This document shows, piece by piece, positions 38,101 to 46,545 of a stretch of DNA of 64,000 bases; positions within the stretch are counted from its first letter, which is position 1, and each line of letters opens with the position of its first letter. The notes beneath the pieces were generated by a model. That model ran no database searches. It was given only the letters and a program-made list of their open reading frames with translations, and had not been told where the DNA came from. The stretch comes from Montifringilla adamsi (Eukaryota > Chordata > Aves > Passeriformes > Passeridae): positions 3,266,992-3,330,991 of the forward strand of contig JAGGNK010013114.1 of NCBI GenBank assembly GCA_017590115.1, read 5' to 3'. The translations under genes and the position numbers were made by a program.

Positions 38101-40850
38101 TTACACTTCTGAGAAAAGGCAGGCAGGGCAGCTTAGTCAAGAAAGCTTTGTCACTTGTTCCCTCTTATCTCTGAAGGTGGAGCCAAATGCCCATAGGTTT
38201 AGATAATTTCTTGCAAATTCTCTCTTTTCCTTTCCGGTGGAGAATGTGCACACACAATACCATGTATTAAATAAGATTACTACTTAGTATTTGACTGCAA
38301 ACACAACAGAATGGAAAATGGAGAAAAATGTTGTAAAAATCACCAACCTGTATTACAATCACCATGCCTAATGTCTCTAACAATCACATTCAATGCAGGT
38401 AAGGAAAAATAAACACCTCAAAGGACAACGCATCCACTGCTGGGTTTTCCCATCTCCCTCCCACACGGCGCCTCAGCTCTAAAACAGTAGCACTGACCGG
38501 CCACTGTTTCAAGAAAGACTTCACCCCTATGCCAAGATTTCATCAGAAATGAAGATTCATTCATTGGTTCTTAAGAATATCAAAAATTGTAACAGCAGTA
38601 TATAAATTACATCAGGAACCAGAAAAAAATAGGTTAATTCAACTAGCTTGGCTGTAAGCTATGAAGGTTTGAATATTTTATTTTCTCTATTTGTTTGTTT
38701 GAAGTCATAACAAAGTTTGATAGCTTTCTTCATAGTAATTGCTCCTCAAAGTCCCAGAGCCATTAATAATTCAAAATGCTTTACTACATCCACCTGATAA
38801 AACCAAATATGGGAAAGGATATGAAATCCCCTAATACTGTAAGCACTGAGACTTACAAACTGGAATAGCTCCAGGGACTTCAGGGGAACTACTTATACTC
38901 ACATGTGTAAAACCAGCTCAGAATGATATGTATTTAATGACTAAACTTAATTAGGGCAAGAGGAGAAAGAAAAAAAAAAAAGGAAGGGGGAGGGGTGAAA
39001 GCTTTGTCACTATTTGCAGTAGCTTTTAGGTGGTTTTTTTTCCCCTCAAATCAAGAGTCTCAGATCACATTTAAAAAAAAACACTCCTGTTTTAAGTATC
39101 ACTTTAATATTCTAACAATATTTCCTGGATTACTACTGAATATCAAAAGCTTAAAATAAACTGGCTCTGTATATATTATGCATGACAGCACTTGACAATG
39201 AAGGAAGAAGCATTCTCTGGTTTACTCATTGTGTTGCATTTTTTAACTAATAAAAGCAACAAAAGCAGAACAAAGGGAAACCATACACAAACCTCAACCT
39301 ATGCCCTAATAAAAATCAAACATACACAACTAAAACCTTTAATGGTTCTTTGTGAAATTAATTTCACACCTGTTTCACACTAAATCATGACAACAACTGT
39401 TAGAATTTTTCTTCTTTTTCAGAGCCAGCACATTTGGAGGAGGTTGCGTGGCTGCTCTCCCACTAAAGGGAGCCCCACGGCTTCCTGCAGATGGTACTTC
39501 CACTACCAACTTCCCAACAATTCTGGTGCCAAGAGGAAGCCAAGAGAACCCTCTCCCACCAGTTACCAAATCCTGCAGGCAATGGATTACTGGGTGGGCT
39601 CTTCGCCTCCAACTTTCTCATAGATTATCATCTTAGAGGTGTCACATGAAGGTGGCAATTTTAGAGCCTTACACTACGCAGCGTGGGGGCTTCTGAAGAA
39701 CTTGCAGTTGCGAAGCTGCCACAGAAAGGTTCTGCACATGCAGAGCAAATTCAGAACTGCCACACACAGCTGGCAAAACTGGCTAAGTGCGGTCACTGCA
39801 CCTGATGGCAGCCGGCCCTTCTCACCTCCTCACGCTGGGGCTCTTACATTTAAGCCAGGCTACTGCTAACATCGGAACCCAGACTGGGATTTCGACATGA
39901 GGTTTGAACACGCGTGTTTCGATGTGTTGCTTACTGACAGAACAACAGTACAGCACCTGCACCTCGGTGAAATTTTTTTAGCTCTATCCCCCCACCGAGT
40001 TTCTTCTCAAGGCAGAGAAATAAGAACTTAAGATTGTGCAATGTCAACTGCACTTCGATGGCACACAAATCATTAAAGAGCAAGAAACGCCGCCAACCCG
40101 AGACCCGGTGCAGCGGGGGACGAGCGCGACAGTTTCAGGAAAGCACACGGAGCTGAGCTGCCCTAACGCACAGGGAGGAGAGGAGCAAAGCTCTGGGCAC
40201 ACTCCTTCTCCTCTCCCCCGCAACTTCTGCGGGGAGCAGCCCACCGCCGGCCCCGGGGACAATGCGGGGAGCGGCGGGGGCTGGATAACAGCGTGTGCTG
40301 TGTGCCTGTGCGTCCCTGCTCCTTCCCAAAGGATGGCGATCCACCACTGCGCACCCGCGGTCCCACACGCGCCGACAGCCAGCAGGAACAGCCGGGAGTT
40401 CCGGGCAGCAGCGCCGCGAGTCCACTCACCGAGCGGCGGGAGGACGGGCGGCGGCCGCTCCGCCCCGCTGGCCCCGGGACCGGCCCCCGTCCGCCGCCAC
40501 CGCCACCCGACCCTCCCCTTCCCGCGGCTCGGGGGGCGGCTCAGCCCTTCCTTCGCACCCGCCTCGCACCCCGGGGTTCCCGCCGGAGACACCGCCGCGG
40601 TACTCGCGCCGGGACGCGCCTGGGGGCGATCGCTACAGCCGCAGCCAGATTAGTCGGGACGAAGAGGGAAGGGGAGAGAAAGGCACGAGGGCGGGCGCAG
40701 CGGGCACTCACCTGCGCGCAGGGCGCCGAGCAGCACGGAGGCGGCCAGCAGCCACATGGCGGAGCGGCGGCGGTGGCGCGGCCCGGCGCAGCGACGGCTC
40801 GAGCGGCGCCGCAGCGGGACGCCGCAGCGGGCGGGCGGGTGGCGGAGGAG
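20135..40850 (-). CDS. CD47: CD47 whole locus (leukocyte surface antigen CD47, integrin-associated protein)
   Basis: A complete minus-strand gene. Coding exons: 40757-40712, 37609-37259, 35906-35868, 33693-33604, 31936-31835, 31468-31376, 30858-30763, 29322-29230, 27506-27475, 25184-25160, 24520-24493, plus terminal exon 22519 to about 20135. Junctions keep phase 1 through exon 8, as in mammalian CD47, and the join reads 330 codons to a TGA at 24497-24495. Features: signal peptide 1-18, one Ig V-set domain (about 19-132), five membrane segments (about 152-172, 187-207, 218-238, 248-270, 280-302) and a short cytoplasmic tail. C41/C113 fit the Ig disulfide; C33 and C274 fit the known Ig-to-membrane-loop disulfide. 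NxS/T sites are N34, N110 and N130. CD47 at the plasma membrane binds SIRP-alpha to restrain phagocytosis, and binds thrombospondin-1 and integrins. The 5' end (about 40850) is estimated. Confidence 0.95.
20154..20159 (-). terminator. CD47: distal CD47 poly(A) signal AATAAA
   Basis: AATAAA on the minus strand in the context ACTTAAAAATAAAGTCATTT. The surrounding AU-rich sequence (about 20200-20140) resembles the human CD47 distal 3' end from memory. Cleavage is expected near 20135. Confidence 0.8.
20652..20657 (-). terminator. CD47: candidate proximal poly(A) signal
   Basis: A perfect AATAAA on the minus strand within the 3' UTR. Its use would give a UTR of about 1.85 kb. Use is not proven. 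Confidence 0.35.
21211..21216 (-). terminator. CD47: candidate proximal poly(A) signal
   Basis: A perfect AATAAA on the minus strand, giving a UTR of about 1.3 kb if used. Confidence 0.35.
21527..21532 (-). terminator. CD47: candidate proximal poly(A) signal
   Basis: AATAAA on the minus strand inside AAAATAAAAAGT. It is the first perfect signal in the terminal exon and would give a short UTR of about 1 kb. Confidence 0.4.
22520..24492 (-). other. CD47: CD47 intron 11
   Basis: Donor GTAAGT at 24492 and acceptor CCCAG at 22524-22520. It contains a G/U-only tract (transcript sense) at 24158-24098. No extra exon was recognised. A strong alternative acceptor-like TTTATTATTTTTCAG ends at 23918. 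Confidence 0.8.
24098..24158 (-). repeat. G/T-only low-complexity tract in CD47 intron 11
   Basis: For 61 bases the plus strand contains only A and C, so the transcript would be pure G and U. Four runs of three or more G are present on the minus strand (near 24155-24147 and 24127-24117), so a two-lobed RNA G-quadruplex is conceivable. The tract lies about 335 nt downstream of alternative exon 11. GU-rich intronic tracts are known to bind splicing regulators; that role here is inference. Confidence 0.6.
24493..24520 (-). CDS. CD47: CD47 exon 11, alternative tail exon with stop
   Basis: 28 nt between acceptor TTTTAAAG and donor GTAAGT. Joined to exon 10 (phase 1) it reads D-A-K-G-V-M-L-E then TGA at 24497-24495, giving the 330-residue form. 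The 3' half (AAAGGAGTGATG...GATG) resembles the corresponding human tail exon as I recall it, but the bird exon is shorter and carries its own stop, so the terminal exon is wholly untranslated in this form. If exon 10 is skipped, it reads M-Q-K-E then stop. Confidence 0.75.
24521..25159 (-). other. CD47: CD47 intron 10
   Basis: Donor GTAGGT at 25159 and acceptor AAAG ending at 24521. The pyrimidine tract before exon 11 is short (CATCTTCTTGACTTTT), consistent with a weakly used alternative exon. A 16-base A run lies at 24656-24671. Confidence 0.75.
25160..25184 (-). CDS. CD47: CD47 exon 10, alternative tail exon
   Basis: 25 nt encoding K-A-V-E-E-P-L-N plus one base, flanked by acceptor TTTTGCAG and donor GTAGGT. 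Length, phase (0 in, 1 out) and peptide are the same as the human 25-nt tail exon from memory. Because 25 is not a multiple of three, skipping changes the reading frame of what follows and so the C-terminus. Confidence 0.92.
25185..27474 (-). other. CD47: CD47 intron 9
   Basis: Donor GTAAGC and acceptor TGCAG. Contains a CTCF-like site at 25419-25432 about 235 nt before exon 10, short A-rich runs near 25651-25670, and no recognised transposon. Confidence 0.8.
25419..25432 (+). promoter_or_regulatory. CTCF-like motif
   Basis: CCCCTAGGTGGCAG matches the CTCF core CCASYAGRKGGCRS at 13 of 14 positions. It lies 235 nt upstream (transcript sense) of alternative exon 10. CTCF pausing near alternative exons is a described mechanism; occupancy here is unknown. 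Confidence 0.5.
27475..27506 (-). CDS. CD47: CD47 exon 9, first cytoplasmic tail exon
   Basis: 32 nt, acceptor TTTTAG and donor GTAAGC, entering in phase 1 and leaving in phase 0, as in human. It completes G304 and encodes [10 protein letters not shown] (305-314), a basic, proline-containing tail after the fifth membrane segment. All isoforms probably contain it. The sequence is clearly more diverged from mammals than exon 10 is. Confidence 0.85.
27507..29229 (-). other. CD47: CD47 intron 8
   Basis: Donor GTAAGT and acceptor TTTTAG. It holds a CR1 fragment starting about 60 nt from exon 9; the rest is unassigned. Confidence 0.8.
27566..27850 (-). mobile_element. CR1 LINE 3' fragment in CD47 intron 8
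   Basis: The plus strand starts ACATAGAATTGTTAAGGTTG and continues with GGCAGCCTGTTTCAATCCTT, CCACCCTTTCAGAGAAAAA and GAGGCCATTTCCTCTCATCT, all typical reverse-complement CR1 tail sequence. LINE sense is therefore the same as CD47 transcription. It is 5'-truncated and diverged. Confidence 0.85.
29230..29322 (-). CDS. CD47: CD47 exon 8, fifth membrane segment
   Basis: 93 nt, acceptor TTTCCCAG and donor GTAAGT, phase 1 both ends. Encodes residues 273-303: A-C-P-P-L-H-G, then a hydrophobic helix (about 280-302). C274 corresponds to the mammalian loop cysteine that pairs with the Ig-domain cysteine C33, also present here. The pattern C-x-P-x-H-G before the last helix is diagnostic of CD47. Confidence 0.95.
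29323..30762 (-). other. CD47: CD47 intron 7
   Basis: Donor GTAAGC and acceptor CCCAG. AT-rich except for an anomalous GC-rich patch at about 30117-30235. A 12-base T run lies near 30519-30530. Confidence 0.8.
30117..30235. other. GC-rich patch in AT-rich intron
   Basis: About 120 bases of G-rich plus-strand sequence (including GGGGAAGGCAGGGAGGGGAC) with sharp composition edges inside an otherwise AT-rich intron. A minus-strand frame crosses it but has no recognisable domain. It could be an inserted repeat fragment; I do not recognise the family. Confidence 0.35.
30763..30858 (-). CDS. CD47: CD47 exon 7, fourth membrane segment
   Basis: 96 nt, acceptor TTTTTTCCCCAG and donor GTAAGC, phase 1 at both ends. 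Encodes residues 241-272, with a hydrophobic helix (about 248-270) containing [10 protein letters not shown], which aligns with the mammalian fourth segment, and leads directly into the A-C-P-P loop of exon 8. Confidence 0.93.
30859..31375 (-). other. CD47: CD47 intron 6
   Basis: Donor GTGAGT and acceptor CCCCAG. AT-rich, with nothing else recognised. Confidence 0.85.
31376..31468 (-). CDS. CD47: CD47 exon 6, third membrane segment
   Basis: 93 nt, acceptor TTTGCAG and donor GTGAGT, phase 1 at both ends. Residues 210-240 begin D-G-Y-T-V-Q-N and contain the CD47 signature G-L-G-L-I-V (219-224) within the third helix (about 218-238). Confidence 0.94.
31469..31834 (-). other. CD47: CD47 intron 5
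   Basis: Short 366-nt intron, donor GTAAGT, acceptor TGCAG. AT-rich, no repeats recognised. Confidence 0.85.
31835..31936 (-). CDS. CD47: CD47 exon 5, second membrane segment
   Basis: 102 nt, acceptor CTTTAAG and donor GTAAGT, phase 1 at both ends. Residues 176-209 start G-L-K-Y-E and run through a charged cytosolic loop (E-S-Q-R-K) into a hydrophobic helix (about 187-207) ending F-M-Q. The L-K-Y start is shared with mammalian CD47. Confidence 0.94.
31937..33603 (-). other. CD47: CD47 intron 4, with MIR-like remnants
   Basis: Donor GTAAGT and acceptor TTAAG. Two weak MIR-like matches: about 32290-32345 (ACACTCTGTGAGCTCAGACA) and about 32640-32690 (CCCAGAGAGGCC ... TTGCCCAG). These are low-confidence calls. 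The rest is unassigned AT-rich sequence. Confidence 0.7.
33604..33693 (-). CDS. CD47: CD47 exon 4, first membrane segment
   Basis: 90 nt, acceptor TTCTCTAG and donor GTAAGT, phase 1 at both ends. Residues 146-175 begin G-S-W-F, like the conserved S-W-F just before the first helix in mammals, followed by a hydrophobic helix (about 152-172) rich in V, I, L and C. Joining directly to exon 2 would also keep frame, so exon 3 can be skipped without loss of the protein. Confidence 0.92.
33694..35867 (-). other. CD47: CD47 intron 3
   Basis: Donor GTTAGT (weaker than the neighbours) and acceptor CTCTAG. It contains a purine-rich plus-strand tract at 35211-35375; otherwise nothing recognised. Confidence 0.75.
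35211..35375 (+). repeat. polypurine tract (GA-rich)
   Basis: About 165 bases almost entirely A and G, with a few C and T interruptions. In the CD47 transcript this is a long polypyrimidine tract, which explains the hydrophobic-looking minus-strand frame here (runs of F, L, S and P). It could form triplex DNA or attract polypyrimidine-binding proteins. Confidence 0.8.
35868..35906 (-). CDS. CD47: CD47 exon 3, 39-nt juxtamembrane microexon
   Basis: Bounded by a pyrimidine-rich acceptor (TTTCGTTTTCTAG) and donor GTTAGT. It enters and leaves in phase 1. Reads [13 protein letters not shown] (133-145), adding an acidic stretch with two cysteines between the Ig domain and the first helix. The opening V-V-S resembles the mammalian juxtamembrane V-V-S-W-F, but in mammals, as I recall, that is continuous with the helix exon, so this looks like an extra or split exon. 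At 13 codons it can be skipped in frame. Confidence 0.7.
35907..37258 (-). other. CD47: CD47 intron 2
   Basis: Donor GTGAGT and acceptor TTTTCTAG. No repeat or further exon recognised. Confidence 0.8.
37259..37609 (-). CDS. CD47: CD47 exon 2, Ig V-set domain
   Basis: 351 nt, acceptor CTTTTTAG and donor GTGAGT, phase 1 at both ends. Encodes residues 16-132. Processing before Q19 would leave N-terminal Q, the pyroglutamate position in human CD47. The V-set core is visible: C41, W58, the D-x-A-x-x-x-x-G-N-Y-x-C pattern and C113. The FG loop reads T-E-S-N-R-E-G-E (116-123), close to the mammalian SIRP-alpha-contacting loop. C33 is the cysteine that ties the domain to the membrane loop. NxS/T sites are at N34, N110 and N130. 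The domain presents the 'self' signal to SIRP-alpha on phagocytes. Confidence 0.97.
37610..40711 (-). other. CD47: CD47 intron 1
   Basis: Donor GTGAGT at 40711 and acceptor TTTTTAG. The promoter-proximal part is CpG island; the rest is AT-rich with a short GA-rich run at 38960-38995. Open frames across 39387-39870 are unsupported. Confidence 0.85.
40712..40757 (-). CDS. CD47: CD47 exon 1, start codon and signal peptide
   Basis: The ATG is at 40757-40755 in the context CTCCGCC-ATG-T. The 46-nt coding part gives [15 protein letters not shown] plus one base, a classic short hydrophobic signal sequence, then donor CAG|GTGAGT at 40711. With G-S-A from exon 2 it places the predicted cleavage before Q19, as in mammals. 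This is the only ATG in frame ahead of the domain with an adjacent splice donor. Confidence 0.93.
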
Positions 40851-40882
40851 GAGGAGGGGTTGGGGGGGCGCTCGCGCCGCTG

Positions 40883-40913
40883 ATTGGCTGCGGGCCGCTG
40901 GCGCGGGGGCGGG
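40883..40913 (-). promoter_or_regulatory. CD47: CCAAT box and GC box upstream of CD47
   Basis: CCAAT (minus strand 40887-40883, in GCAGCCAATCAGC) is a strong NF-Y match about 125 nt upstream of the start codon. GGGGGCGGG (40905-40913) is an Sp1-type GC box a few bases further out. Confidence 0.55.
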
Positions 40914-41137
40914 CGCGCGGGCCTGGCCCGCCTTCACGGTCCGCCCCGCTCCCCCCCACGCCGGTAGTCCGCAGCAACCCGCGGGAGTTGAGCTGCGATA
41001 AGGCTTGTTTTGGGTGATGTTTCGTGTCTTCTGAAAGTGATTAGCAGGACGTATATCCCACACCCGCCTGAGCTCCGGGGCCGCGGTGTTGTGGATCGCG
41101 TTTCCCCGCACGCACAGCGTGGCGTTCGGGGCCGCGT

Positions 41138-41177
41138 AAAATGGCTGCCAGGGGAAGATGCCGGATCCAATAAAAGG
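41138..41177 (+). promoter_or_regulatory. YY1-like and A/T-rich core elements on the divergent side
   Basis: AAAATGGCTGCC at 41138-41149 resembles the YY1 motif AANATGGCNGCC often found at start sites. CCAATAAAAGG follows at 41167-41177. Both point away from CD47 within the island, so a divergent transcript is possible. No plus-strand gene was recognised downstream. Confidence 0.3.
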
Positions 41178-43524
41178 GGAAGCGTTGACGGGGCGACTCC
41201 TCCACCGCCTTGTTGATTACGAAACATCTTTATTTTTTGAAGGGCAAAAACGCCGTTGGAGTGGGCAGGGCCGCGGCCCGGCGGGGGCGGGAGCGGACGG
41301 AGGGAGCGCTTTCGCTTCCCCCGTCCCTTCCACTTGGTCAGCTGACGCCGGGGCTGAGGGCATCCTTGTCGCTAAAATCCTGTGGAAGACCAGCTTTCCC
41401 AGGGGTACGTTTGCTCCTGGCTGCAGTTCTATGCACTAAGTGCAGGTGAAACACAAAGTGTTCAAAAACACTGAAGAACTTGTAAGTGATCAGTTGTTGC
41501 ACTTAATTTAAAAGCGAGGATAAATGCTCCTTTTTCCTATGTTTGCAGTAATAGATACATTTGACTATTTCAGCAAGTGTTTCAACGAGTTTTTGGGTTT
41601 TTTTCCAGGACCAGCTCTTCTTAGAATTTTTAATGTAGAGTTACCTTAACATTTTGAATCTATGCATATTTTGTTCTCAAACATATGTGTTGGTGAGGCA
41701 TTAAAAAAAGGACTGTTAAATATATTGGGGGAACACAACTTTATGTATGTTTTTAGATATGTTTATATTTACAATGTTGTTACAAGTCCCAGAGTTCAAC
41801 AGAGGATGAAAGCCAGGGCAGAATCAAAATTCTGTGAGAAACTGAATTTCCATAGGTTTTATGGCTCACGCAGATTTGCTCCGTTTATGGGGTGTTGCAT
41901 CATTTGTATTGGCTTTATATTGGGTGGGTCTACCCCACAAACATCCCCTGCTTCTTGAGTCTCTAGTCTCTTAAATTCTCCCCCAGCAAATTAATCACTC
42001 CCTAAGTGATTAATGGGTACCGATGCCTTGGCTGCCACGTTTGTTTCCTCCAGATATTCATAAAGCACTCAGACATCCTCTGGCATTCAAGTTTAGTAAA
42101 AAGCCTTGAGCTGTGGGAGCCATCTGAATCGAGAAATGATGGAGGGGGCTGACACAAAGCTGCTGATCCTGCTCCTGCCAGACTGACTCAGTTGATGTTC
42201 TCTGGAGGCCAGAAGAGACAAGCTGGAGCAGGGGATAGCAGGGAAGACATGTCTGCGTCAGCCGTAGCTCGTATCTGTATTTGTGCCCTGTGTGCCAGCA
42301 CGCTGATAGCCACAGGCACTGGCGTCCCCTTTGTGGGGAGCTGCGCAGCATTTTCTGTAAGAAAACCAGGGATGCTCTCCTGCTGCAGAGAGGGCTACAG
42401 CTGCAGCACGCACTTGTCCCTGTTGCTAAGGTAACACATATCACACCCACATTGGCCTAGAAGCAAAACAGCGCGCATGGGAAATTTCGGAGAGCCAGAG
42501 CCTCGCGTGGGAGAGCGCTGCTCTCTCAGGTGCTGCTGCCTCCTGTACTACTGAGCTGAGTCTCACAAATCCCTCAAAGATAACTCTTTGCATGCAGTTT
42601 CCCTGATTGTGTTGGAGGTTGCTGTGCCATCCAGCTAGATGTGCACCTGAAATACTTTGTCTTGTAATGCTCTGCCTTCTGCTGCTGAAAAAATGTCTGC
42701 AATGCCTCTGCTTGCTGATAGTTTTGGGCAGTGGGACTGTGCAGAGCAAGGCAGTTCAGATACCCACTGAAACAAAGGTTGAGCAGCTGTGCTTTCTGTT
42801 CTGAACCAGGAACACAGAGCAACCCCTGCTGTAATACAAGACCTGCATGCTTTTAACCACTTTCTAACATCACTCTTGTTTTGCCCAGAAGCACATGGTG
42901 TAGAAGCTCACAGAGAAACACATCTCAGCAGCTGTGAAAAGCACAGTTGCTTTTGCAACGCTGTGTTAAAGTCCAAGTGCTCCAAAAGTGAGCGGTCATA
43001 TATTTTAAAAACTGTCTGAGTCTCTCATTTATGACTTTCAAGGCACACTTCTGGTCTTTAAATCAGACAACTTATTTTATTACCACTACTAGGCACGGAT
43101 CTGCCATTTTATACTGTTTTACAGCTCTTTGGAATACCATTGATCACTCTCTGGGGTCAGCAAGCTGTGACAGGCACGAGTCACATACAAAAAAGCCAAT
43201 GTACAGGAGGCAGTGGCTGCTGTGGCTGGCAGGAAACTGCTGAAGAGTGACATAAAAGCCTGAGTGCCTAAAGCAAAGGGTGTCAGTAGCTGTGATTTGT
43301 CAAACCGACTGTGAGGGCTGTCTCCCTTGGCAAGAAATGCAGTGGCCAGGCCTCCATCTGTGTTCCTGGACTCACTCACCACAGGTACCCTACCCTAACA
43401 CAGAAACCACCCACACCCAGAGCTCACAAGGCAGCAACGTGATGGGTAATACCTTGTTCTCCCTCAGGCTCCACAAAGGATTCACAGAGCAGCCTTTTAT
43501 CCCTTTCGCTTCTGATCTGGAAAC

Positions 43525-43605
43525 CTAAGCGTGCCGAGGTTAAATGAACTGACTAAGGTTGCATAATTAGCCAGTGGCAGAGCTGAGAATAGACACCATC
43601 TCCAT
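43525..43605 (+). mobile_element. MIR-like ancient SINE fragment
   Basis: GAGGTTAAATGAACTGACTA, then AAGGTTGCATAATTAG and CCAGTGGCAGAGCTGAGAAT, follow the MIR core (GAGGTTAAGTGACTTGCCCAAGG... AGTGGCAGAGCTGGGA) with scattered changes. MIR elements are old and shared across amniotes, so the divergence fits. Confidence 0.65.
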
Positions 43606-43737
43606 TTTTTCAGGCCTAACATCTAACTCTCAGGCCCTTCTTCGGGGCATAGGCAGGCTAGCAAAACTGTATATCACAGCTGTATAGAATATGACATTTT
43701 TAGAACAGGCTCAACCCCTAGCTTACTATGGTTTTGA

Positions 43738-43790
43738 AAAAAAAAAAACCAAAACAAAACCAAACCCAACAAAAACACAGGGAAAAAAAA
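43738..43790 (+). repeat. A/C-rich low-complexity tract
   Basis: Mostly A with short C runs, no T, similar in style to the tract in CD47 intron 11. Confidence 0.7.
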
Positions 43791-46118
43791 TTTTTTACAA
43801 GTGCTCCTGCCTGGATAAGAAGGTAAAAATGGAATTCAAGTGACATTTATAAATATTAATGGACTTCTAAGCACTAGCACATTAAATAAGTTCCCAAGGG
43901 CCAAACCCTGAATTAACTTTGTGTAATACTTGCTGAAGACTTAGGCAAAAATAAAGCAGTGCTGTGAAGAAATGTTAACTTTCACAGATGTTTGGTAGGG
44001 CTAAAATGCTGTCATTTGTCCTCCATTTAAAAACAAACTGTTTTAAGGAAACAGTGCTTCTTTCATGCTCCCAACCCTCCCCTTCTTCGCTTACTCTCTT
44101 CCTACTCTTGTTCTGTATTTGAATGCATTTTTTGCAATTTCCTTTCTTCAGCTGCTGCTGTAGCTGCTGGGATTCATCAGGCAACTTAGTGACACTAGTG
44201 ACTTTGTGGGGGGATGTGGAACTCTTGCTCAACAGAAAGCACTCTGGGAAAGGTTGAGCTAACAGCAAGATAAGGGGGGTGAAACTCCAGCCTGTGAAAC
44301 TCTCCTGCCATGAGGGCTTTTGAAAGCAGATTTGTGTTCCAGGTCACTGAACTCCCACGGGAGGCTGCAGCTGAGACAGCCAGGTAGACAACCTGGGGGT
44401 TACCTGCAGCTGCCCTCCACTTACATAAGACCTGGAGAACTGGATCAGGTTATTGACAAGCCAAGAGGAATTACATGTCATGGTAGCTAGGCATTGAAGA
44501 TGGTGATCTGCTTTCATCTTAGGCATTTTGCTCCTTCCAAGAACGTCCTGTAATGGTGAAGCAGTATGCATCATTCCAGGGAAAGGTTCTGCTGAGTTAC
44601 TTGGTTCTCAAGGGTTCTAGAAACCTCTCATTTCACACCAGATTCACTCAGAGAGAGGCTCAATTCTTCTAAAATATTTAAGGAGAAATGTTCATAGCTT
44701 TGAAGCTGTTTAAAGACATGACTTCCCATGCAGTGCAAGTCAGAGTCCCTTTTGATGTCAGAGAGAATTAGGTTCTACCTGTCCTCAAATACCTGGCTCA
44801 GTCACCTAAATGCATTTACAAAGCTGGCCTTAGCAGCTTTCATTAGTGGCTGGCAGGTCTCTGAGCACAGAGAACACATTGTCCTCCACACTACGAGTCT
44901 TTGTTAGCAGTGCACCCATTATGTTCAATTAGTCGCAGCATGGAGCATATGCTGACCATGCCCTGCACTTTGCCTGTCTGTCCTGCCTGGGGGCACCTAC
45001 CAGCCCAGCCCAGCCACCACCCAGGTTCTGCAGCCTGCAAGTACAGGCCCAGGGCAACACAGTGCCACTGCCTGCATCAACAAAATGAGATCCCTGCATC
45101 ACAGCCAGCAGAAAGAAAGGCTGTGCCTGCTCCTGCTCTGCACTGCAGCAGCCACAGCCACAGTGATGTCCCCTGTGAAATCACACCCATGGACAAGAAC
45201 AGTATGTTTTGTGAGATGTCTGCAGAGACACCCATGCCCACTGACTCTCCAGTGCTGCAGACAGGCTGGCTGGCTGCCTTCAGCCAGGATGGGCTGAAGG
45301 TCAGCTGAGGCCTCCCAGACTTCCTTGACATGGCACACTCTCAGTGTGGTCTTGTGCTTTCTCCTCTCCCTCCTTCTCCTCCTTAGCCCCAACCCAGTCT
45401 GCTGCTGTCTTTCACAAAATCCATAGAAATATAATTATCATGGAGATGTCTGCCTCTGGCAGTTTTTTCCTTTGGAAATAATTATAATTGACTCTGGCGG
45501 TTAAAAACTTATCGGTGTAGACAGATGACAGACAGTACAATCACATAAGCTTCCCTCTGAGAAAATCAAGCTAAAACCCATTTATCATCCTGGATGGAAA
45601 CAAAAGGTCTTCCTTTGAAGAGCCAGGCTGTGAAAACACAAAGAGAAGACTGTTATGCCCATGGATTAAATCTGTGGTAGGTAAACAAGCACAAGCAGTC
45701 CATTTGCAGCACGATAATGCTGTAGTAATAACATCACTGCTTTCATCTGAGGAATACCTAGACAGGGACATATCAGCCCCCTCAGAGGAAGTAACTGAGG
45801 TCCCAAGAGGATAATTAAGCCATAAGGACCTGAAGAGTGACTGCATCACAAACATAGAAAAATGTAAGCATATTCACATAGTGTCTATAAGGACTACTTG
45901 CATGGGGATCCACTGCTGGACATGGATCACTTATTCCTGGAGTAAGTCATTAACTACCCTCTTCCAGATAACAGAAAAGTTTTGATTCCCAGGTATATCT
46001 CCAAAGCACAATCTCCTGGAACCACCTTTCCTGTGGCAGCTCACATGCCATCCCCAGGAGGAGTCCATGCCATCTTCACTAAGCTTAGAGGAGCACAGGC
46101 AAGGACTGTGTAACTCTT

Positions 46119-46545
46119 AGAATCACAGAATGGTTTGGGTGGAAGGGACCTTAACGATCATCTAGTTCCAATTCCCACCACACCCCTGCCACATGCAGAG
46201 ACAGCTTCCACTAGACCATGTTGCTCAAAATCCCATCCAACCTGGCCTTCAACACTTCCAGGGATGGCACATCCACAGCTTCTCTCGGCAGCCTGTTCCA
46301 GTGTCTCCCCACCCTCACAGCTAATAATTTCTTCCTAACATCTAATGTAAATCCCTCTTTCAGTTTAAAGCCATTCCTCCTTGTCCTGTCACTACTTGCC
46401 CTTGTCAATAGTCCCTCTCCAGCTCTCTTGCAGGTCCCTTTAGGTACTGGGAGGCTGCTCTAACAGCTCCCTGGAGCCTTCTTTTCTCTAGGCTGGACAA
46501 CCCCAACACTCTCAGCCTTGTCTTCCCTCTATCTTGCTTCAGCAG
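46119..46545 (-). mobile_element. CR1 LINE 3' end, best-preserved copy in the window
   Basis: The plus strand starts GAATCACAGAATGGTTTGGG and GGAAGGGACCTTAACGATCA, then continues with GGCAGCCTGTTCCAGTGTCT and CCATTCCTCCTTGTCCTGTC, the canonical reverse-complement CR1 tail of birds. The minus-strand frame keeps the ORF2 C-terminus (G-R-H-W-N-R-L-P-R-E-A-V, then L-E-V-L-K-A-R-L-D). It is 5'-truncated, so not mobile by itself. It confirms a sauropsid, most likely avian, genome. Confidence 0.95.

Larger units (their letters stand above)
40080..41340. promoter_or_regulatory. CD47: CpG island, CD47 promoter
   Basis: Very GC-rich and CpG-dense over about 1.2 kb, in contrast to AT-rich flanks, spanning CD47 exon 1 and its upstream side. 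There is no TATA box in the expected place, as usual for broad CpG-island promoters. Long overlapping open frames on both strands are an effect of high GC and are not genes. The transcription start is not visible but should lie between the start codon and the CCAAT/GC boxes at 40883-40913. Confidence 0.85.

Noticed and set aside
40036..41017. Long overlapping open frames (up to 240 codons) on both strands
   Set aside because: They lie in the CpG island, where stop codons are scarce. They overlap one another in several frames and conflict with the CD47 exon 1 and donor. Their compositions are R/A/G/P-rich with no domain.
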